NCBI GenBank assembly: GCA_964607675.1
Contig: CAZSLC010000002.1
Coordinates: forward strand, 1 to 64,000
Direction of reading: 5' to 3'
DNA length: 64,000 nt
Source of the DNA: CAZSLC01 sp964607675
Lineage (GTDB): Bacteria; Bacteroidota; Bacteroidia; Bacteroidales; UBA932
Position numbers and translations under genes: made by a program. Shown here piece by piece: positions 52,417 through 61,481 of the stretch (positions within the stretch are counted from its first letter, which is position 1; every line of letters starts with the position of its first letter). The notes under the pieces were generated by a model that saw only the letters and a program-made list of their open reading frames with translations, was not told the DNA's origin and did no database searches.

Positions 52417-53138
52417 TTTGATTCAAAGGTAGCACCTGGAGATGGCTTGTTGTTAGGATTATAAAAATATTGGTCTATCCCAAAAATTTGCCCCCCTTCA
52501 ATGTCATTCTCAATATCATCTCCTATTATGATAGTCTTTCTTTTTGTCTCTTTCCACAATTCAGGGTTGTCATTGGAGGATACTCCGCTTAACTTCTCTA
52601 ACGCTATTCTAAAGAAATCAGGGGATGGTTTGTGATAGCCAATCTCTTCCGATATTGCGACTGTGTCAAAATAATGGCGAATTCCACTCCTTTCTAATTT
52701 ATGATATTGTACCTCTTTAAAACCATTGCTTAATACTCCCATTTTCCCTCCACTTTTTTTAATATCTTCAAGGAGTTCTTTCGCTCCAGGAATCAATGAC
52801 TTTTCGTTTATCATCTGAGCTAAATAATCATCGGCAAACTGTTTGGAAAGTGGGATGTTGTCTATTCCAATCTCCAGGAAAGAATGATGGAATCTTTCCC
52901 ATCTTAGACTTTCCTTTTCGATTTCTCCCTTTTCATATTTCTTCCATAGATCTCTATTAATTGCGTCGTACATATGGTAGTAATCTTGTTGATAACTTGC
53001 ACCATATCTGATAGATGCAGCTTCTTTTAAAATGGTATTCCTCTCTACCAATTTGTATATGGCATTTCTTGAATTTAAATCAAAATCCCAGAGTGTGCGA
53101 TCTATGTCGATTAGAAAAAATGTATAGTTTAGACTCAT
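52371..53138 (-). CDS. HAD phosphatase, YjjG-type
   Basis: 255 residues. Motif I is DIDRTLWDF (nucleophile Asp11, acid/base Asp13), followed by GVLSNGFKEVQYHKLERSGI and motif IV IIIGDDIENDIEGG. YjjG relatives dephosphorylate non-canonical pyrimidine nucleotides. The 3' end overlaps ftsB by 46 nt. Lies downstream of the M64 gene by 5 bp. Confidence 0.9.
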   Translation of the reverse strand: MSLNYTFFLIDIDRTLWDFDLNSRNAIYKLVERNTILKEAASIRYGASYQQDYYHMYDAINRDLWKKYEKGEIEKESLRWERFHHSFLEIGIDNIPLSKQFADDYLAQMINEKSLIPGAKELLEDIKKSGGKMGVLSNGFKEVQYHKLERSGIRHYFDTVAISEEIGYHKPSPDFFRIALEKLSGVSSNDNPELWKETKRKTIIIGDDIENDIEGGQIFGIDQYFYNPNNKPSPGATFESNQLLFSIINKSSSLF

Positions 53139-53143
53139 TAATG

Positions 53144-54445
53144 TTACTTGGTGTAATAATCTATCATTGAGCTAATGGCTTTTTGGCAAACTGGACAGAA
53201 GCCCTCTGCTTTATTTGTAATCATTCGGCAATCGAGGTAGGGACGATAAATCCCTTTGGCCATATAACCACCACCCTCGAATAGTCCTAAGATATTTAGA
53301 TATTTTTTGTCATTGGGAGTTGGGATTGGGGTCCCTTTTGCTATCATTGATTTCCATTTAGCATCAAAATTGACGAGGGTTGTCAAGTTGGGTTCCCATG
53401 GCTCAACTTTTAGATTGTAAAAGTCTTCGTAAGCTACCTCTGATGAGTAGTACTCGTCGCCAAGACCTGCAAAGCTGTGCCCAAATTCATGAACAAATAC
53501 TTCTGGTGTGGTTTTGTGGTCTGCCATGCTTAATCCGTAGAAATTATAGATTCCCCCTCCTCCATATTTGTCTGTGTTTACAATAACATAAATGGCATCA
53601 TATGAGGCATTTGAGGCAACTGAGCAAATTGTTTGTTGATCTGGTGCTGTCATATATCTGTCAATCTCAAATGTGTAAAAATGAGATTTTATTATAGTGT
53701 TTTTCCATATGTCTTTGTGTGGAATGTCTGTCCCTGACTCTTGGGAAGGTGATTCTACCGCCCAAATATTGAAATCCGATTTTCTTGATTTATATGGTTC
53801 AATGTCAAAAAGATATCCCATAAATCTATTGCAGTCAGCAATGAATTTTTTCATCTCGTTTGTGGTGTATCCTTCAGCTATAAAGAGAAGATCAACTTTG
53901 TTTGATGGATCTCCCGATTGAAAAATAGGGGTTATTCTATAATCATTTTCTTTATCCATATTTACAAGTTTGTGGTTGGGATCTATTGTTACTCTATAGA
54001 ATTCTTCAAACTTGCCATTTTCTTTCTTTCTTTCATATAAAACCATTGTTACATCCCCTTTTGGACATGGTATTGTTATTGAAGATGGAAACGCTTTATC
54101 TCTTTTTTTTGCCTCAGCAGTAGTTCTCCACTCTTGAAAAAGGGTATTGAAACCACGTGAAAAGATTAATTTTTCACCTGAATATATGTAGCACATGTAC
54201 TCTCCAAAATTGAAATTATCAATTAGATTGGTTTTAGATCCTGACCAAGATTTCTCTTTGTGCATTGAAGTCAGATACGCGGTTTGTTGTTTGCTGTTTC
54301 CAGCGAGAACTATGTCTATTCTTAATCGTTCTGGTGTGAAATAATCGTTGTAATTAACTTGGTTGTTTACACCCTCTCCAAAGAGGTAACTTGATGCTAA
54401 CAATGCTATTGTTGTTAGACATATTGTCAGTACATTTTTTTTCAT
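53144..54445 (-). CDS. M64 (IgA peptidase-like) exported metallopeptidase
   Basis: 433 residues. Signal peptide (MKKNVLTICLTTIALLASSY), an N-terminal beta domain (about 30-150) and the M64 catalytic domain with HEFGHSFAGLGDEY (zinc motif HEFGH at residues 319-323). Family named after the IgA protease of Clostridium ramosum; actual substrate here is unknown. It overlaps purB by 4 nt. Confidence 0.92.
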   Translation of the reverse strand: MKKNVLTICLTTIALLASSYLFGEGVNNQVNYNDYFTPERLRIDIVLAGNSKQQTAYLTSMHKEKSWSGSKTNLIDNFNFGEYMCYIYSGEKLIFSRGFNTLFQEWRTTAEAKKRDKAFPSSITIPCPKGDVTMVLYERKKENGKFEEFYRVTIDPNHKLVNMDKENDYRITPIFQSGDPSNKVDLLFIAEGYTTNEMKKFIADCNRFMGYLFDIEPYKSRKSDFNIWAVESPSQESGTDIPHKDIWKNTIIKSHFYTFEIDRYMTAPDQQTICSVASNASYDAIYVIVNTDKYGGGGIYNFYGLSMADHKTTPEVFVHEFGHSFAGLGDEYYSSEVAYEDFYNLKVEPWEPNLTTLVNFDAKWKSMIAKGTPIPTPNDKKYLNILGLFEGGGYMAKGIYRPYLDCRMITNKAEGFCPVCQKAISSMIDYYTK

Positions 54446-55776
54446 TTTCCAAAGTAGTTATTTGGTGAGATATTATATAATTCTGTCTTTATTGATTCTG
54501 GCAATTCGAGGGATGAGATAAAGCTTCGGATGCTCTCCTGTGAAATGGATGATCCTGTTCTTGTAAGGGCTTTAAGTGTCTCGTATGGATTCGGGTACCC
54601 TTCTCTTCTCAATATTGTTTGGATTCCCTCTGCAACAACTGCCCAATTGTTGTTTAAATCTTCATCTATTTTATCTTTATTTAAAATTAATTTGTTCAGC
54701 CCTTTAATTAGTGATTTGAAAGCTATTATTGAGTGAGCAATGGGAACTCCTATATTTCTAAGTACTGTAGAATCGGTTAGATCTCTTTGGAGTCTTGAAA
54801 TTGGAAGTTTTGATGATAGGAAGATACACATGGCATTTGAAATACCGAGATTGCCTTCAGCATTTTCAAAGTCTATTGGATTGACTTTGTGTGGCATTGC
54901 TGATGATCCCACCTCCCCTTGTTTAACCTTTTGTTTAAAGTATTCCATAGATATGTAGCTCCACATATCCCTTGATAGGTCAATGAGTATGGTGTTAATT
55001 CGTTTGATATTATCGAAGAGGGAAGCAATATTGTCGTAATGCTCAATCTGTGTTGTAGGGTAGGAGCGTTTTAGACCGAGGGTATCTTCTACAAAATTGT
55101 TGGCAAATTCATTCCAATCTATGTTGGGGTATGCAACGAAGTGGGCATTGAAATTTCCAGTGGCACCTCCAAATTTTGCAGAATAAGGGACAGAGTTGAG
55201 CTGTCTGATTTGTTCTTGCAACCTGGTTACAAACACATCTATCTCTTTGCCAAGTCTTGTTGGTGATGCTGGTTGACCGTGAGTATGTGCCAACATGGGA
55301 ATATCTTTCCAATCATTGACCATTGAGGTTAGTGTATTTAGGAGGTCAATTAAAACTGGGGTGTATATGTCTTGCATTCCTTCTAGAAGGGAGAGCGGTA
55401 CAGCGGTGTTGTTGATATCTTGGGAGGTGAGTCCAAAGTGGACAAATTCTTTGTAACAACTGCTTATTCCTAAAGAGTCAAATCTATCTTTTATAAAATA
55501 TTCTACGGCCTTTACATCATGATTTGTGGTCTTCTCAATCTCTTTTATGGCAACAGCATCTTCTTCAGTAAAATCTCTGTATATGTTTTTTAATATATCA
55601 AATTGGGATTTATCGAATTCCTTCAGTTGAGGAAGTGGGATCTCGCATAGAGCTATAAAATACTCAATTTCAATACGAACTCTGTATCTAATAAGAGCAA
55701 ATTCAGAATAGTAAGAAGATAAATCTGCTACTTGCTTATAATATCTTCCGTCAATTGGTGAAATAGAATTAATCAT
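54442..55776 (-). CDS. purB: Adenylosuccinate lyase
   Basis: About 444 residues from ATG 55776 (MINSISPIDGRYY), the usual family start; a longer reading from 55830 would run through the folP end. Signature GSSAMPHKVNPIDFENAEGN around the catalytic Ser. Works twice in purine synthesis. Overlaps folP by 8 nt and the M64 gene by 4 nt. Confidence 0.96.
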   Translation of the reverse strand: MINSISPIDGRYYKQVADLSSYYSEFALIRYRVRIEIEYFIALCEIPLPQLKEFDKSQFDILKNIYRDFTEEDAVAIKEIEKTTNHDVKAVEYFIKDRFDSLGISSCYKEFVHFGLTSQDINNTAVPLSLLEGMQDIYTPVLIDLLNTLTSMVNDWKDIPMLAHTHGQPASPTRLGKEIDVFVTRLQEQIRQLNSVPYSAKFGGATGNFNAHFVAYPNIDWNEFANNFVEDTLGLKRSYPTTQIEHYDNIASLFDNIKRINTILIDLSRDMWSYISMEYFKQKVKQGEVGSSAMPHKVNPIDFENAEGNLGISNAMCIFLSSKLPISRLQRDLTDSTVLRNIGVPIAHSIIAFKSLIKGLNKLILNKDKIDEDLNNNWAVVAEGIQTILRREGYPNPYETLKALTRTGSSISQESIRSFISSLELPESIKTELYNISPNNYFGK

Positions 55777-56548
55777 ATAATAATTGTTTTGCTTGTGCAA
55801 CATCATGAACACGAAGTATATCGGCTCCATTATTAATGGCGACTCTGTGGTACTTTGTAGTTAGAGGGAGAGCCTCTTCGGGGGTCAAATTGTGTGGCTT
55901 GTATAAAAAACCTTTTCTTGAGATTCCAACAAGGATTCTCTTTCTTAAAATGCGTAATTGAGATAAATTATCGAGTAATTCGTAGTTCTGTTCTATCGTT
56001 TTGGCAAATCCAAATCCAGGATCTATTATCCAATCTTTCATGCCAGTATCGATTGCCCTTTTTTCAAATTCTATGAAATATTGTACGATATTACTTGTGA
56101 TATTTTCATATTGACAAAGGGTTTGCATTGTGATTGAATTTCCCCTTTTGTGCATTGCTATGTATTCCAAGTTGAGTTTGACTACTGTATTTAGCATATT
56201 GCTGTCATCTTCTCCAGCAGAGATGTCGTTTACAATAAAAGGACCAATAATATCATAACTCCTTTTTACAATTTCCGAATGAAATGTGTCAATTGAAATG
56301 GGGACTGTGCTATATTCCTTTTTACAAACATCAAGAATGGGCAGGAGTCTCTTCCACTCTATGTCAATAGAAACTGCAGTCGATCCAGGCCTGGTTGAGC
56401 AACCTCCCAGATCTACGATGTCTGCCCCCTCTTTTATGACAAGGTTCATCCTCTCTCTAAATGCACTGACTGAATTAGCCCTTGATTGTGCATAAAAAGA
56501 GTCATCATTGATGTTGATGATACCCATTATTTTTACATTTTTGGCCAT
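55769..56548 (-). CDS. folP: Dihydropteroate synthase
   Basis: 259 residues, TIM barrel. MGIININDDSFY corresponds to the usual NxTPDSF loop (with Asn-Asp in place of Thr-Pro), followed by DLGGCSTRPGS and the C-terminal RVHDVAQAKQ. Couples p-aminobenzoate to the pterin for folate. Drug sensitivity cannot be judged from sequence alone. It overlaps purB by 8 nt. A divergent tmk promoter lies 7 bp upstream. Confidence 0.93.
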   Translation of the reverse strand: MAKNVKIMGIININDDSFYAQSRANSVSAFRERMNLVIKEGADIVDLGGCSTRPGSTAVSIDIEWKRLLPILDVCKKEYSTVPISIDTFHSEIVKRSYDIIGPFIVNDISAGEDDSNMLNTVVKLNLEYIAMHKRGNSITMQTLCQYENITSNIVQYFIEFEKRAIDTGMKDWIIDPGFGFAKTIEQNYELLDNLSQLRILRKRILVGISRKGFLYKPHNLTPEEALPLTTKYHRVAINNGADILRVHDVAQAKQLLYD

Positions 56549-56554
56549 TATTAT

Positions 56555-56562
56555 TATCTTTG
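56555..56562 (+). promoter_or_regulatory. -7 element of tmk
   Basis: TATCTTTG, 38 nt upstream of ATG 56601; its position after 56548 supports 56601 as the tmk start. Confidence 0.55.
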
Positions 56563-56600
56563 TAAACTATCTTTTAAGATACAAATATAAGAATAAATCT

Positions 56601-57281
56601 ATGTTATTAGTAATAGAAGGACTTGATGGTTCTGGAAAATCTACCCAAGTAAAGAAATTGAAGGATTATATTACTTCATTAGGGAAAGAGCTAAAGTATA
56701 TTCATTTTCCACGTTTTGATGCCCCTGTTGTGGGTGATGTAATTGCAAGATTTCTTAGAGGTGAATTTGGAACTATTGATAAAATTGATCCTTTACTAGT
56801 TGCCTACCTTTTTGCAGAGGATAGGAGGGATGCCTCTATATTGGTAAAAAGGTGGTTGTCTCAAGGTGATGTTGTCCTTTTCGATAGATATGTTTATTCT
56901 AATATAGCATTTCAATGTGCAAAAGTTGCTAATGAATCGAAGGCAGAGTCTTTGAGAAAATGGATAATTGATACCGAGTATAATATCTTCTCGATTCCTA
57001 AACCTGATATTAATATTTTTTTAGATGTTCCGATACATTTTGTGGATAGGAAATTGAAGGAGAGTCGTGGAGGAAAGGATAGAGAGTATTTGCAGGGCAA
57101 AGATGATATTCATGAAAACAATTTGGATTTTCAAAGGAGAGTTAGAGAGGTTTATCTCTCAGAAGTTAGACGGGATACTAATTTCATTAGAATAGATTGT
57201 TCAGGTGCAGATGGAGAGATGCTCCCTCCTGATGATATATTTAAAAGGATTAAGGGAGAAATAGATAAAGTAATTCGTTAA
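56601..57281 (+). CDS. tmk: Thymidylate kinase
   Basis: 226 residues from ATG 56601 (MLLVIEGLDG). P-loop GLDGSGKST at residues 7-15 and the LFDRYVYSNIA segment are typical; makes dTDP from dTMP. A reading frame extending back to 56508 adds a hydrophobic stretch that is the antisense of folP and its promoter, so it is rejected. Followed after 4 bp by the DoxX-like gene. Confidence 0.95.
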   Translation: MLLVIEGLDGSGKSTQVKKLKDYITSLGKELKYIHFPRFDAPVVGDVIARFLRGEFGTIDKIDPLLVAYLFAEDRRDASILVKRWLSQGDVVLFDRYVYSNIAFQCAKVANESKAESLRKWIIDTEYNIFSIPKPDINIFLDVPIHFVDRKLKESRGGKDREYLQGKDDIHENNLDFQRRVREVYLSEVRRDTNFIRIDCSGADGEMLPPDDIFKRIKGEIDKVIR

Positions 57282-57285
57282 ATCT

Positions 57286-58521
57286 ATGAAATTCATTTTA
57301 TATACATCGAGGATAATATTTGGATTGGTATTTATCGCTTCAGGGTTTGTGAAGTTGGTCGATCCGATCGGGACGGGGTTGATTGTATCTGAATATTTTA
57401 GGGTGCTATTTATCCCTTTTTTATCCCCTGCCTCTGTATATATTGGGATTCTTTTATCTTTAGTAGAATTGCTAATAGGATTGTGTGTGTTATTTAAGAT
57501 TAGAATAAAAGTAGCATCTATAGTTGGGTTGTGTGTGATGGTATTCTATAGCAGTCTCACTCTATTTCTTGCTATTTTTAACCCAATAAGCGATTGTGGC
57601 TGTTTTGGTTCTGCTATACATCTAACCAATTGGCAGACTTTTTTTAAAAATGTTGTTTTATTGTTGTGCATCATCCCTATATTTATTCAAAGAAATTCTT
57701 TTAATAAAGTGGCCTCTAATCTAGTAGAGTGGATATTCATATCGTTCTATTTTATTATTGGGTTAGGTATGTCTGTGTATTCGTTGATTAAAATCCCTAT
57801 TGTAGAATTTGGAAATTTTAAAGTGGGAACTAACATTCTTGCAGAACTTGATAATTCGGCTAATATTGAAAAATATGAAACTATCTTTCAGTATGAAAAA
57901 GGGGGAGAGGTAAAGGATTTCACAATTGATAATCTTCCAGATTCAACATGGAATTTTATTGACTCTCAGACAAAAACGCTTGGAGATTCAAGAAATAATA
58001 GTTTTGATTTTGTCGTTACTGATGTAAATGGTGTGGATAAAACTAATATCTTGCTCAATGCTTCTAAACAATTGGTTATCTGTCTCATTACAAATTCTAA
58101 ATCATTAGGGGAAAGGGAAGATTGGATTAGGATGAAAGAGCTTGCGGATAGTGTAACTGCAGTTGGTGGAGAGTTTTTTGTTTTAACCTCTTTACCCATT
58201 GTAGAGATTGACTCTCTTGTATCTGAATATGCAGAGTCGAGATTGAAGTATGGTTTTTCGGATTATAACACTCTAATATCGATGAATAGATCTAATGGAG
58301 GCTTGATCTATATGAACGACGCAATAGTGGTGAAAAAATGGGCGAGTTGTGATATTAACCCTTCAAAGATATCAAAAATCTTGAGGGATGATTATGAAAT
58401 GATATCAGCAAAAGAGCTCATATACAGACGTCTGATATATGAACTCTCAATTATTTTTGTGCTATTCTCTCTATTGATTATTAGATTGGTGCTCAGAATA
58501 ATTAGAAAATATAAATTATAG
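57286..58521 (+). CDS. BT_3928-like DoxX/MauE membrane protein with thioredoxin-like region
   Basis: 411 residues. Four or five transmembrane helices in residues 1-165 (MauE/DoxX-like), including ISDCGCFGSA with two Cys in a CGC pattern, then a periplasmic-type domain (about 190-375) that resembles a thioredoxin fold but lacks a CxxC motif, and a final transmembrane helix (about 383-405). The family is found across Bacteroidota; the role, perhaps in disulfide handling, is unproven. The stop overlaps infB by 6 nt. Confidence 0.85.
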   Translation: MKFILYTSRIIFGLVFIASGFVKLVDPIGTGLIVSEYFRVLFIPFLSPASVYIGILLSLVELLIGLCVLFKIRIKVASIVGLCVMVFYSSLTLFLAIFNPISDCGCFGSAIHLTNWQTFFKNVVLLLCIIPIFIQRNSFNKVASNLVEWIFISFYFIIGLGMSVYSLIKIPIVEFGNFKVGTNILAELDNSANIEKYETIFQYEKGGEVKDFTIDNLPDSTWNFIDSQTKTLGDSRNNSFDFVVTDVNGVDKTNILLNASKQLVICLITNSKSLGEREDWIRMKELADSVTAVGGEFFVLTSLPIVEIDSLVSEYAESRLKYGFSDYNTLISMNRSNGGLIYMNDAIVVKKWASCDINPSKISKILRDDYEMISAKELIYRRLIYELSIIFVLFSLLIIRLVLRIIRKYKL

Positions 58522-61455
58522 TTTTCTCTTTACTTGTATTATGGTGTATGCTTCAATGATATCTCCAACTTTAATGTCGTTGTATCCTTCAACATTTAAA
58601 CCGCAGTCAAACCCACTCTGAACCTCCTTGACATCATCTTTAAATCTTTTTAGTGAACCTAAGAGACCTTCATAGATCACAATCCCGTCTCTTATGACTC
58701 TAACTTTGTTGCTTCTTGTTAACTTACCCTCTTTGACCATGCAGCCTGCAACAGTTCCGACTTTGTTGATTTTATATATTTCGCGAACTTCTGCAGATGA
58801 TGTGACTTCTTCTTTCTCTTCGGGTGCAAGCATCCCTTCTATCCCGCTCTTCACTTCATTTATTGCGTCATAGATTATTGAGTAGAGTCTGATTTCGATT
58901 TCTTCTTTCTCAGCGAGCTTCCTTGCACTGGCAGATGGCCTTACCTGGAATCCTATGACTATTGCATTGGATGCTGCTGCAAGAAGAATATCTGTTTCTG
59001 AAATGGCTCCTACTGCTTTGTGGATTACATTGACATGTATTTCTTCGGTAGAAAGCTTGATGAGGGAGTCGGATAGTGCCTCTATAGAACCATCGACGTC
59101 TCCTTTTACAATGATGTTCAATTCTTGGAAATTACCAATTGCAATTCTCCTTCCTATTTCTTCAAGGGTGATGTGCTTTTGTGTTCTAAGACCTTGAATA
59201 CGTATTAGTTGTTCTCTTTTGTTTGCCAAATCTTTAGCCTCTTTTTCATCTTCGAGGATGTTGAATGTTTCTCCTGCTGTTGGTGCTCCGTTTAACCCTA
59301 ATACTGATACAGGAGTGGATGGCCCTGCCTCCTCGATTTTTTGACCTCTTTCATTGAACATTGCCTTGACTCTACCAGTGTAACTTCCGCAAAGCATGAT
59401 GTCTCCAGTATGTAGTGTCCCGTTTTGAACAAGGATGGTGGCAAGATAGCCCCTTCCTTTGTCAAGTGAAGATTCAATAACTGTACCTACTGCCCTCTTG
59501 TTTGGGTTGGCTTTTAATTCAAGAAGATCCGTTTCTAATAGCACTTTTTCAAGCAATTTATCAATATTGACCCCTTTTTTTGCAGATATTTCTTGACATT
59601 GATATTTTCCTCCCCAATCTTCGACGAGGATGTTCATGTTGGCAAGTTGTTCTCTAATCCTATCTGGATTGGCACCCTGTTTGTCAATTTTATTAATGGC
59701 AAATACCATATGTACACCTGCTGCTTGTGCGTGGTTGATTGCTTCTATTGTCTGAGGCATGATGGCGTCATCTGCTGCTACTATGATAATAGCTAAATCT
59801 GTTAATTTGGCACCACGTGCGCGCATGGCGGTGAAGGCTTCGTGACCAGGGGTGTCTAAAAATGTTATTCTTTTTCCTGTTGAGAGTTTGACATTATATG
59901 CTCCAATGTGTTGAGTGATTCCACCCGCTTCACCTGCAATTACATTACTATTTCTAATCTGGTCAAGGAGTGATGTTTTACCATGGTCAACGTGCCCCAT
60001 CACTGTAATGACTGGAGGTCTTGGCAGGAGGTCTTCTTCTTGATCAGGTTCCTCAGGAATTGCACTGTCTATTTCTGCAGTAGTGAATTCAATTTTGTAG
60101 CCAAATTCTTCTGCCACAAGTACAAGTGCTTCTGCATCAAGCCTTTGATTGATCGAAACCATTAATCCAAGATTCATGCAAGCTTCGATGACTTTAGTCA
60201 CAGGAGAGTTCATCATAATTGCCAACTCATTTACTGTTACAAATTCTGTGACTTTTAAAACATTGTTAGTGAGCTCTTGCATTTCAATCTCTTCTTGCAT
60301 CTTTTGTGAAAAGAGCTCTCTCTTCTCTTTACGATGCTTAGCTCCTTTGGTCTTACCTTTATTCTCGGTCATTCGAGCGTAGGTGTCCTTTATTTGTTTT
60401 TGAACTTCATCCTCAGCAATTTCCGTGTGTACAGGTTTAAATCTATCCTTTCTGTTTCTCTTTCCACCTTGTTGATTATTGTTCTGATTGGTGGTGTTCC
60501 TGTTATTATTGTTGGAATTTCTGTTACTATTATTGTTGGAGTTCCTGTTATTGTTATTGTTCTGATTATTTGGAGCTCCTCCTCTCCTGTTGTTATTTGG
60601 ATTGTCAGTTTTCTTCTGTTCAGAATTTACATCTACTTTTTGTTTATGTATTCTTTCTCTCTTGCCTTTGTTTTTGTCGTTTTTGGAAGAGGGCTTTCTG
60701 TCGAATTGTGACAAATCCATGGTTCCACTGATCTTCGGACCAGCGAATTTTGGAAACACTGTGTCAATGTGTTCAATTACTTGTTTTTCAGGAATATTTT
60801 CTCCTTTCTCTTCTTTAGCAATATTAGGCTTCTCTGATACTATCTTCACTTGGTTAGTCTCTTTCTTATCGGTTGTGGTAAATATTTTGGCAGGTTCTGG
60901 AACTGGGGTTTTAATTTGTTCGGGAATGGTCTCAAGAACATGTTCAGGTACTGGTTTTGGGGTTGGTTCGGGAGTTGATTTGATAGGTTCACGGGGTGGT
61001 TCTGCTGCTGGGGTTGGGGTAGAAATGGGTTTATGAGTTGGCTTTTCTAAATCTATTTTGCCAATAACTTTTATTTCATTTTTAATGTGAATTTCTTCGG
61101 GAACATACACTTCTTCTTTTGCTTTTGTAGGAGCAGGCTGATGAGTGATCCCTTTGGGAGAGACATTTTTAATAAGAACTTCTTCTACATTCTCTTCCTC
61201 CTTATTGGCATTGTGGCTTGATTCAGACTCAGTAATATCTTTTACTGTGAGTGCTACTTTTTTAGATAGCTCTTTGATAATCTGTTCGTTGCCAAATTCT
61301 TTTTGTACCAAACTATAGGCATCGGAACTGATTTTAGAACTTGGATTGTGTTCTACCTCAATTCCCTTCTTTTTCAAGAAATCAACAAGTGTCCCCATCC
61401 CAATGTTGAATTCTTTAAGTACTTTTGCTATTCTAATATTCTCTTGACCTGTCAT
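58516..61455 (-). CDS. infB: Translation initiation factor IF-2
   Basis: 979 residues. N-terminal IF2_N helix (about 5-55), then a long disordered linker: a Pro/Glu/Lys/Thr part (about 138-188) and an Asn-rich part (about 285-335). The G domain starts GHVDHGKT (residues 487-494), followed by domains II-IV. Delivers fMet-tRNA to the 30S subunit. Last gene of rimP-nusA-infB. Confidence 0.97.
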   Translation of the reverse strand: MTGQENIRIAKVLKEFNIGMGTLVDFLKKKGIEVEHNPSSKISSDAYSLVQKEFGNEQIIKELSKKVALTVKDITESESSHNANKEEENVEEVLIKNVSPKGITHQPAPTKAKEEVYVPEEIHIKNEIKVIGKIDLEKPTHKPISTPTPAAEPPREPIKSTPEPTPKPVPEHVLETIPEQIKTPVPEPAKIFTTTDKKETNQVKIVSEKPNIAKEEKGENIPEKQVIEHIDTVFPKFAGPKISGTMDLSQFDRKPSSKNDKNKGKRERIHKQKVDVNSEQKKTDNPNNNRRGGAPNNQNNNNNRNSNNNSNRNSNNNNRNTTNQNNNQQGGKRNRKDRFKPVHTEIAEDEVQKQIKDTYARMTENKGKTKGAKHRKEKRELFSQKMQEEIEMQELTNNVLKVTEFVTVNELAIMMNSPVTKVIEACMNLGLMVSINQRLDAEALVLVAEEFGYKIEFTTAEIDSAIPEEPDQEEDLLPRPPVITVMGHVDHGKTSLLDQIRNSNVIAGEAGGITQHIGAYNVKLSTGKRITFLDTPGHEAFTAMRARGAKLTDLAIIIVAADDAIMPQTIEAINHAQAAGVHMVFAINKIDKQGANPDRIREQLANMNILVEDWGGKYQCQEISAKKGVNIDKLLEKVLLETDLLELKANPNKRAVGTVIESSLDKGRGYLATILVQNGTLHTGDIMLCGSYTGRVKAMFNERGQKIEEAGPSTPVSVLGLNGAPTAGETFNILEDEKEAKDLANKREQLIRIQGLRTQKHITLEEIGRRIAIGNFQELNIIVKGDVDGSIEALSDSLIKLSTEEIHVNVIHKAVGAISETDILLAAASNAIVIGFQVRPSASARKLAEKEEIEIRLYSIIYDAINEVKSGIEGMLAPEEKEEVTSSAEVREIYKINKVGTVAGCMVKEGKLTRSNKVRVIRDGIVIYEGLLGSLKRFKDDVKEVQSGFDCGLNVEGYNDIKVGDIIEAYTIIQVKRKL

Positions 61456-61481
61456 ATTTATTCCCCCATTTTTATTATTAA

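Noticed and set aside
56508..56600. N-terminal extension of thymidylate kinase with a membrane helix
   Set aside because: It is the antisense of folP and the promoter region; the family starts at MLLVIEGLDG.
60334..60711. Hydrophobic plus-strand frame of 125 residues
   Set aside because: Antisense of the Asn-rich linker of infB, where AAC/AAT codons read as Val/Ile on the other strand.
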